Source of the DNA: Trichaptum fuscoviolaceum
Taxonomy: Eukaryota > Basidiomycota > Agaricomycetes > Hymenochaetales > Trichaptaceae
DNA length: 64,000 bases
Assembly (NCBI GenBank): GCA_910574455.1
Contig: CAJSYZ010000001.1
Coordinates: forward strand, 4,447,424-4,511,423
Direction: 5' to 3'
A program made the translations under genes and the position numbers. How positions within the stretch are numbered: the first letter of the stretch is position 1; every line of letters starts with the position of its first letter. This document shows, in pieces, positions 56,518-64,000 of the stretch. Below the pieces are notes generated by a model. The model saw only the letters and a program-made list of their open reading frames with translations, did no database searches and had not been told where the DNA came from.

Positions 56518-58137
56518 AGGAATGAACTGTATGTCCTACTATTGCAGTACTCGCCTTTGATTACGGCTTAACTGACTAAATCTATTGAACTCTAGTTCAT
56601 CTGCAATATTATAAATTATTGTTTTTCGTTGGCATTTACCCTTTAATATCTTCAATCTCCATTCCCTGTCATTTCGACCTCTCGACTTTTGGTGGAATCT
56701 CAAGTCAAAACGAATCAGTTACAACTTTCGAAAAGTGTTCTTTTCTGCAGGCTATCTCGCGCAACTCGTAGACTGGCCGAGGGAAAACGCGCCCAGCCAT
56801 TCATAAACCTCAGTGACTATCTGGTATATTTTCTTGATCATCTGCAACTTCCTCGACATTCACAACATCTGATCCATATGCACACGTCCTTTATCTTCCT
56901 CTTGTCTATGCGCACCTGGGCAAACTGATACTTCGAGTATAATCTGTTCTTTACTTGTGGAGGCTCAATGTTTGGGGATGAAGAAGAAATGGGTGAGTTC
57001 GCAAAGCACATTGAAGCGGGAGCATTGTGAATTCTCACTTAACCCTCAGGCTGCAGACCAAGCCGTTTTGCGCATCCGCAAATGGACTATTTGGCTGCTC
57101 GTTCTGGCATAGATTAGGCGCTTGGGTCCATCGGAGCATTGGCATCTCAACAAGGTTTATTTTTAACGTCAACTTTTCCAAGCAGGATATCAGTGTTGTG
57201 GGGTTGAAGCTCTGTCCCAACAGAAGGGACCGTCGTGTGTGTACATCGTATCCCTTATAAAGGCACGTTCCGAAATAACTCCTATAATGACCTTCTCTTC
57301 TCTTTTATTTATTGCGTAGGTTGCACAGGATCATTTGACATGTGAGAATGCCTTCGTTATGACATCGACAGGCTGGCGATACATGTACACACATTCAGAG
57401 AAGACTAGCTGGCGGAGATTCGAGGCGCGACTAATCTCCAGCGGACTTTGCCCAATCTTATTCATATGAAATCAACGAGGCTGCAATATTCTGAACTCGA
57501 CTCACGTTCCTCGGCTTCAATTGAACCAAGTTCTTATACGTTGTACTCGCCGAAATCGTTGCATCTCTGTCCGGAACAGCTGAGGTTCGTCAGACGTCCA
57601 TCTCTTGAAGCTCGGCGGCCGAATTATTCGGAAACCTTCTAAGAACCCCATATCACACTTTTCTCTAAGGCTATGTAGAATAGACATCTTCTGGGCGCCT
57701 ACATATACAATGGAAGTATTTTTTTCTTCCTTGTGCACACGTGTATCAGTAATAACTTCTTATTACATTGAAGCGTATTCTGGTTGGACCTGTGCATGAC
57801 ATTACACTGGCACGCACTGTTTGCCTGCTCTTCGCCGAGAAGTTTACAGTGGCTTTGCCTCCCAGAAAACAAACTTTGTTTACAGACTTGAATGCTTTAC
57901 TTTATTTTGTTCTTTGACTGGAAGGAAGGAAATGAAAACTGAAATAAAATGAAATGAGGCACGGGCCGAAATAGCTCGGCAAAATTCCCACTGATACTAG
58001 ACGTCAAGTAATGCCTGAGTTTGGCTAGGACTTGGAATCCTCTCCTTCCTCTGAACCCTCACCTCCTCTCCTTTCCTCATCCTCACCCCATCCTTCCTCG
58101 TCGTCGCTGTCAAACGTCGTCGCTGCCACCGTCGGCC
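56518..58137. other. 1.6 kb intergenic upstream of the CK1 gene
   Basis: No coding or RNA gene was recognised. A CT-rich tract (58040-58110) immediately precedes the start codon at 58138, a common fungal promoter feature. Confidence 0.5.
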
Positions 58138-60204
58138 ATGTCGTCGCACGGCACGCACTCATCGTCCACCACGAACCTCGTCGGCGTCCACTATCGCGTC
58201 GGCAAGAAGATCGGCGAGGGCTCCTTTGGCGTCATCTTCGAAGGTGGGTCCAAGCCCTATCCACCCATCTGTCCTCCTATTGCGTTCAGTGCTAGTTTAA
58301 ATTTTAGAGATGCTGATACTACCGGTGTGCTGCAGGAACGAACTTGCTCAACTCCCAGACAGTTGCTATCAAATTTGTATGTGGATTTTGCCTTCGGAGG
58401 GAGGAGCTATAGGAGTAGTTATGCACAGCTCGCTTACGCTGGGACCCTTTCTTCCTCTGCTGTAGGAACCACGCAAGTCCGATGCGCCGCAGCTTCGTGA
58501 CGAGTGTCGCTCGTACCGTATCCTCGCAGGATGTCGTCAGTTATTCCAACCATCCTTTAGCGCTTTTCGCTCTAACCGATGCTTTGTTACTATTCAACTT
58601 ATAGCCGGTATACCGCAAATATACCACTTCGGGCAGGAGGGCCTGCACAACATCCTCGTCATCGACTTACTCGGACCCAGTCTTGAAGACCTCTTCGATA
58701 TGTGCGGGCGTAAGTTCTCAATAAAGACTGTCTGCATGGCGGCACGACAAATGGTAAGCCCTCATTCTCCTGCAGCCCTCATACACCATCCAACCTAGGC
58801 CTAATCGCGTCTTAACTGTCCAATTCCTCCCTTGCCTGAGCCCCTACTAACTCCGCCGGAATGTATTGCAGATATCGCGCGTGCAGACTATCCACGAGAA
58901 GAACCTCATTTATCGGGATATCAAGCCGGATAATTTCCTCATTGGCCGGCCGGGGACGAAGAACGCGAACCTCATCCATGTCGTCGACTTCGGAATGGCG
59001 AAGCAGTATCGCGACCCGAAGACGAAGCAGCACATCCCATACCGCGAACGCAAATCCCTTTCAGGCACGGCGCGCTACATGAGTATCAACACGCATTTGG
59101 GCCGTGAGCAGTCGAGGAGAGACGATCTGGAGGCCCTTGGGCATGTGTTCATGTACTTCCTGAGGGGAGGTTTACCCTGGCAGGGCTTGAAGGCAGCGAC
59201 GAACAAGCAAAAGTACGAGAAGATTGGGGAGAAGAAGCAGACGACGCCAATAAAGGAGCTGTGCGAGGGTTTCCCTGGTATGTCTTATATTTTACTGTCG
59301 TATGTGTGCACCCGCGCATACATATACTTTTGGCTATGGCCCTGAGCTGATCGTATGGTTTGCTTTAATTTACCTATAGAGGAATTTGCAATCTACCTGA
59401 ACTACGTGCGCAAGCTCGGGTTTGAGGAGACTCCGGACTACGATTTCCTTAGGGAGCTATTCGCCAAGGTGATGAAGAACATGAACGAGGTGGACGACCA
59501 GCGGTACGACTGGAACGAGCTGAACGGTGGACGAGGGTGGGAATCTCAAATTGTGCGTATCCACAACTGCGTACCGCAAAGAAAGACATGAGTTTAACGC
59601 ATGTATACTCTGATAGCTTCAAGGATCTAGCTCAAGCCAAGCTACACCTGACAGACGACGCGAAAACACGGACCGCGCACGACGGGATGAGGAGCAACGG
59701 CGGCGTAATTCGCAGCAAGTTGCAGTCCCCGGTCAACAAGGTCAGCCCGCTCCACCGTCACCAGCACTCGTTCGACAAGGTAGCAAAACGCGACGCGTCC
59801 CGAATGCACTTGTACCAGGTCAGGCAGCAGGCTCGTCTGCGCCAAACAGTGCTGCGGCGCTCGTGGGCGTCCCTGTGGGGGGCGGCACGCCAAGTCGGCG
59901 CGCGAGCCAGCTTGGCGCCGGTGGCCATCCGTATGCGTCCGGCGCTGGGAACGGGCAGAATGAATTTGGGGCGCGGGGAGGGACGATGGACGACTCGACG
60001 TACAACAACGGCGGGACGGCGGCATATGGGCGGACGTCTCCGATGGTGAGCGCTGCCCCGCCTGCGTTGAGCAATGTGCGCGCGCGCGGCGGTGAGGTTG
60101 GCGTTGCGAACGGCGGGGGCACGTTTGACCCACAGCAGGACTACGACAATGAGCCGACGAAGCCGCCTCTAATCATCAGGATCCTCACCTGTCGGTGTGG
60201 CTGA
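58138..60204 (+). CDS. Casein kinase I family protein kinase
   Basis: This is a Ser/Thr kinase of the CK1 family. The start at 58138 gives [10 protein letters not shown], then the Gly-rich loop [14 protein letters not shown] and, after introns, T-V-A-I-K-F. The catalytic loop is [12 protein letters not shown], the DFG segment [12 protein letters not shown], and the CK1-type activation region [27 protein letters not shown] and Y-D-W-N-E-L-N follow. The C-terminal tail is Gly/Ser-rich and ends R-I-L-T-C-R-C-G. Two cysteines near the terminus suggest palmitoylation as in Yck-type membrane kinases. About eight introns. The kinase core is complete. Confidence 0.93.
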
Positions 60205-61100
60205 AGTCCCACATCTAATTCTGCTGTTTGCTGTTTGTCAATTCCTTCTGATTACTGGGTTCCTTTGTGCTCTGTTCCTCTCACTCCGCTTTCCGATTCC
60301 CATCCTAATTTGCGATTCCCTCGACCAAATTTTACTTGCTATCGCATTCTCCGGTTGAAGACAAGAAGGAAGAAGTATAAGAAGTTCTCTCTGTTCATGT
60401 TCTTGTCCATGTCTTAGTTACACACCTACAAAGCCCTCTCCCTTTCTCGCTGCTGGTCATCTCTCATTCCTTGGATTTTTCATTCTTCTCTTCGTGTTAC
60501 TATACATACCTCATTTTATCCTCCTTTCACTTTTTTACTTTCTTTCTTGCACCTTTCTCTGCATGCATCCCTCCTATGCTCTGCCTTATATTCCCTGTCT
60601 GATGATTCCCATGCCAATTCAATCTGGCTTTCTTCCGCAAGTTTAAGGTCCCATTTGTCGGATCCAAAATAATCATTTCCTCTTCACCCTTTTCCTTAAA
60701 GTATCTGCCATGAAGACTCAAGTTGTTCAAATGATTTCTGTTCCCCTTTGATCTCGTTGGTTACCCTATTACATTACACACAACATTACAACGCGAGTCG
60801 GCATTTCTTTCATTTCCTAATCAATGATCACGGATTATTACGGACAGTATGATGATTTATGACAACAAACAATTGCTATGAATAACAAAAACGATGAAAC
60901 AAACAGACAAGTGATGCGAGACGACAGCAATGGTAAACCAGGATTGTCAGAAAAGATAATGATACATACTTTACAATGCGAGCGGAAGAAATACCAATGG
61001 CGTATCACCCATAAATGAGGTATTTGTTTGAGGTAAGACGTGAACTGATGATTGAGCAAGAAAAATGGACTTCCGAGACTTGTGGGTATGTACCCATCGG
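60205..61100. other. Intergenic between convergent genes
   Basis: Pyrimidine-rich 3' flank of the CK1 gene (60420-60560), then AT-rich DNA before the stop of the minus-strand gene. No gene was seen. Confidence 0.5.
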
Positions 61101-64000
61101 TCATTGCGATCGCGAAGATTCGCTGTTTTTGTCAGAGTCAGGAACGATGATCGAGCGTCGGGCCCCCATTGACAAGCGATGTGCAGGTGCTCTAGAAGGC
61201 GCAGGTATAGGCCTGACGGCTTTGCGGGCTGTCGGCGTCGGGGACGACGGGTCTCCTGGGTGTGATGTTGGAATCTCCAGAGAGTGTGATTGCGATTGAG
61301 GCTGCGAAGACGGATCCCAACTTGACGAAGGAAGAAGAGATGAGGAGTTGGCTTCACTTGCGATGGTGTCGGGCCTGACGTCCCACCTAGACACTTTCGC
61401 CTTCTGATTCACCTTCTCCTGTATGCTATCTGGAAAAGGGGACGCGGGAGAGCGAGCCTGCGGGGGCGGCGCTGGAAGGCATGAACCACTGGCAAAAGCT
61501 AGAGCGAAATTAGCATAGAGCCTTCAAGAAGTCATAAATACGACCTACGAGGATCGCTTTGTTGGGGCATGTACTGCCGTGCATATGCATGATTGAGGTC
61601 GTTCTGGCGATATCTGTCCACGGAACTCGGCTGCCTTTGGAGATCATCCTCCGTACGCCAAGACTGTTCGCCGTGACCAACTCCATTCGCAGCGAAGGCG
61701 GTCGCCGAGCCAACTTGGTTCTCTGATGGTTTACGATGTGCACGTATCTCGCCATGAATTTCTCCTTGCTGAGTGACCAGGTCTCTCATATTGTAGAATT
61801 CGCTCAACGCCCATCCGATTTGGTCGTTCCTATCCTGGAGCATGAGCGAAAGGCGCTGGTTCGCATCTTCCAATTTATGGATCTTATTCCTGTACTCCGT
61901 TTCGAATCTAGTTTGCCGTGCATCTAGCTCCCCGAACTTCTTCTCTAGGGCAGCAATCTGAGCTCTGTCCTTCGTAGACGATTGATAGACAACGAGGTCC
62001 GGATGAACCGTTTGAGGATAGGCATTCAACCTTGAGGGATGGACCGAGACTTCAGCAGTGAGCTCCGTAGAAGAAACAGTGGCTGCGTCGAGCTTCTTTA
62101 GTTTCGTGAATTTCGGCAAAGGAGCCTTAGGCGATCTTATGCGCGGCCGTTTTGACATCTTTGTTGAAGCCAACATTTTAGTTTGCTTCAGCCTCGTACT
62201 TCGGTGCCCCTCTTCCTCTTCCTCTGGCTCTGAGCTATCTATACGGTTGTGAACCGTCTGTCGTTTTTCCCGGCCTCCCTTAGGCAAGTTCTTTGGTCGA
62301 AATGTCGTCGGTCGTTTGCTAGGTCCCCTTAGTGGAGGAGAGTTTGACAATCTTTCACTTTCAACATAATCCGGATCAGAGTCCCTATTCGCCATTTTGC
62401 GTGTATCTTCCGATACATCAGATAGAGTAAGCGAAGACAGAGAGGTTTGCCGTTTTCTTGAATATTCTTCCATAGGTTCACTGATTATGACTCGCTTGTT
62501 TCGCTTTGACGTCGAGGCCGAGGCCGAGCCTTCTTCGACGATCCGTTGATTCGCCTGCTGCCCATAGAGACCATTGAAGACCTGCATTGAATATCCACAT
62601 CAATTCAAGATCTCCTTCTAGAAGATAAGGGGCTCACCTCATCGAAAGGCTTTGGCTTCTTGTTCGCAGCCATTTTTGCGACCTCAGCTCGATCAGGGTC
62701 TTGTATTTCCATAGGCCTATACCGCTTGCGCTTAGTGCTAGTCAGCTTCGGCACTTCGACAAAAGCATCTGACTGGTGGCCTGTCAGCGTGTCGCGGGAT
62801 TCGATCGAGGCTGTTGTGACAACGGAGGATCGATCACTGATTGCTCTATGAGGGGATACTGATCTAGAGGATGCTGAGGTACGAGATTTCTTCACGATGG
62901 CTTTGTTTTTCGTCGCTTCAATCTTTCTCTTGCGCCTTTGAAGCATTGGCACCACTTCAGGCTCCTCATATGACTAGAAAACAGATTAAAAACGTGGACG
63001 CAAACATTATATGAAGGGTTCAACATGCCTGGGCAAGGTTATACTTGTCATACCATCCCTTTTTGACGGTCTCCGTATTAAACGGAAAACATGCCGAATA
63101 CTTCTGAGCATACAGGGCAAGGCTTACACTCATATTGTATGGTGCACCTAATATCTCCGCCTCCTCCGCCTCTGCAACGAGTGCACGAGATTCTGACGAA
63201 CGCAGGAGATGAAACGCATGCCATAGAGCATTTTCCGTAGTCTGATCGTGGTGCATCAGGGCTTCAGATGCATGTATGGGCATATTGAGCATATGGAAGT
63301 AGCAGCAAGCATGATGGCATTTATTGCACCCGAGAACTGCCACAGAAGAAATCATATGCCGCGTGGTGTAGTTTCGACTGCAAGACCGGTAAAGGCTCTT
63401 TTGTAAAGAACTGTAGTTAGTGAGAGATAAGTTGAGTACATAGACTAGACTCACAGCGCCGGATTTAGAGATGGCGGATTTTATATCAATACGGGTGGAG
63501 AGTATTTTGCAGGCCGATTCGAATATTTGTGGGTGTGTGTCTGCTCGCATAGTCTGAACTGACAGAAGCATGATCTTTGTCTTTGTCCTTTCTGTGAGCA
63601 TGCCTTGATTTAATAAACTCGCGGCCCTATTTCGGTCTTCTATGAGTCTATCCGTCGATAGCCTCTGGACTGCAGTCATGACACCGCAAAGGCAAGATCT
63701 ACCCTCAACGTAGCAACATGGACAAATGAGAACATGGTCCATCTCCGGTGTAGATTCGGTCATGAGAGCAATAACAGACATGCCCATACCCTCGCTTGAA
63801 TTGCGTTTCGTAGACACACATTTCTTGCATTCAAAGAAGCTCTGGAAGATGTCTGCGCCGCAGAAGTCGCATGTCAAACCGTCGCCAGCGCTTGCTGGAG
63901 AAGAGGCCTGCGAAGAGGGTGGAATGTCATCGCCGGGACTTTGAGGATGTGCAGTTCGTGAAAAACTGCTGCGCTGCTCGCAGTCCGCACTTTCGGTGTA
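61101..64000 (-). CDS. Large Cys-rich, coiled-coil nuclear-type protein (partial)
   Basis: The frame is open to the right edge, so the N-terminus lies outside the window. The first visible part has a Cys-rich region: C-D-F-C-G-A-D-I-F with F-F-E-C-K-K-C, then L-I-C-P-C-C-Y-V-E-G-R-S-C-L-C-G. Further on is C-N-K-C-H-H-A-C-C-Y-F-H-M. These probably bind zinc. After an intron comes a long basic, Ser-rich region with many K-R-K/K-K-S-R clusters (nuclear-localisation-like), then a coiled coil (I-A-A-L-E-K-K-F-G-E-L-D-A-R). The tail is rich in Gln, Ser and Pro. It resembles Agaricomycete zinc-finger/JmjC-associated proteins in cysteine layout, but no JmjC catalytic motif is in view. Function unknown. 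Confidence 0.68.

Noticed and set aside
59642..60133. 163-codon minus-strand frame across the CK1 tail
   Set aside because: It is a GC-rich shadow of the Gly/Ser-rich kinase C-terminus.

Overview
The window is nuclear DNA from a filamentous basidiomycete, most likely an Agaricomycete. The evidence is dense genes with many introns of about 45-70 nt, GT/GC-AG splice sites, two F-box proteins of the mushroom type, a basidiomycete-type 7-TM protein, secreted proteins resembling the cytochrome domain of cellobiose dehydrogenase (CDH), and a remnant of alpha-1,3-glucan synthase. All gene models were spliced by eye from one sequence. Exon ends are therefore inferred, and the coordinates given span start to stop codon including introns.

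Region 1 (1-31 kb) is mixed genic DNA. In order it holds: SRP receptor beta and UTP21 (divergent); a 7-TM protein; three dispersed paralogues of a secreted DOMON/CDH-cytochrome-like protein (9.2, 16.8 and 18.9 kb); SAR1 (minus strand); an unknown Ser/Pro-rich protein; a ribosomal protein eS21 gene that is fragmented by introns; an MFS transporter divergent from a Tim17-like small membrane protein; a WDR53-like protein divergent from an F-box protein; and a second F-box protein. A palindrome built on CAACTT/AAGTTG sits in several of the divergent promoters.

Region 2 (31-43.5 kb) is a transposon-rich, gene-poor island. It contains two TA-flanked MITE-like elements, a degenerate 22-24 bp minisatellite, a pair of tiny hairpin elements and a 3.7 kb element bounded by 28-bp inverted repeats. 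That element carries broken pieces of several host genes: a coiled-coil gene, the splicing factor CLF1, unidentified acidic fragments and alpha-1,3-glucan synthase. The almost complete CLF1 gene next door (32.8-35.2 kb) has every exon but one in-frame TAA, where the captured copy has CAA.

Region 3 (43.7-64 kb) returns to compact housekeeping DNA: an AKR7-type aldo-keto reductase, an HSP20 with a consensus heat-shock element, two small secreted cysteine-rich proteins, a U6 snRNA gene head-to-head with SLT11/RBM22 (whose product binds U6), CCT4 and UFD1 (divergent), XAP5/FAM50 and mitochondrial uS13 (divergent), a CK1 kinase, and the 3' part of a large Cys-rich protein that runs off the right edge.

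Functional themes are RNA processing (UTP21, CLF1, U6, SLT11, XAP5), proteostasis (HSP20, CCT4, UFD1) and secretion (SRP receptor beta, SAR1). The genes are independently transcribed eukaryotic units, not operons.
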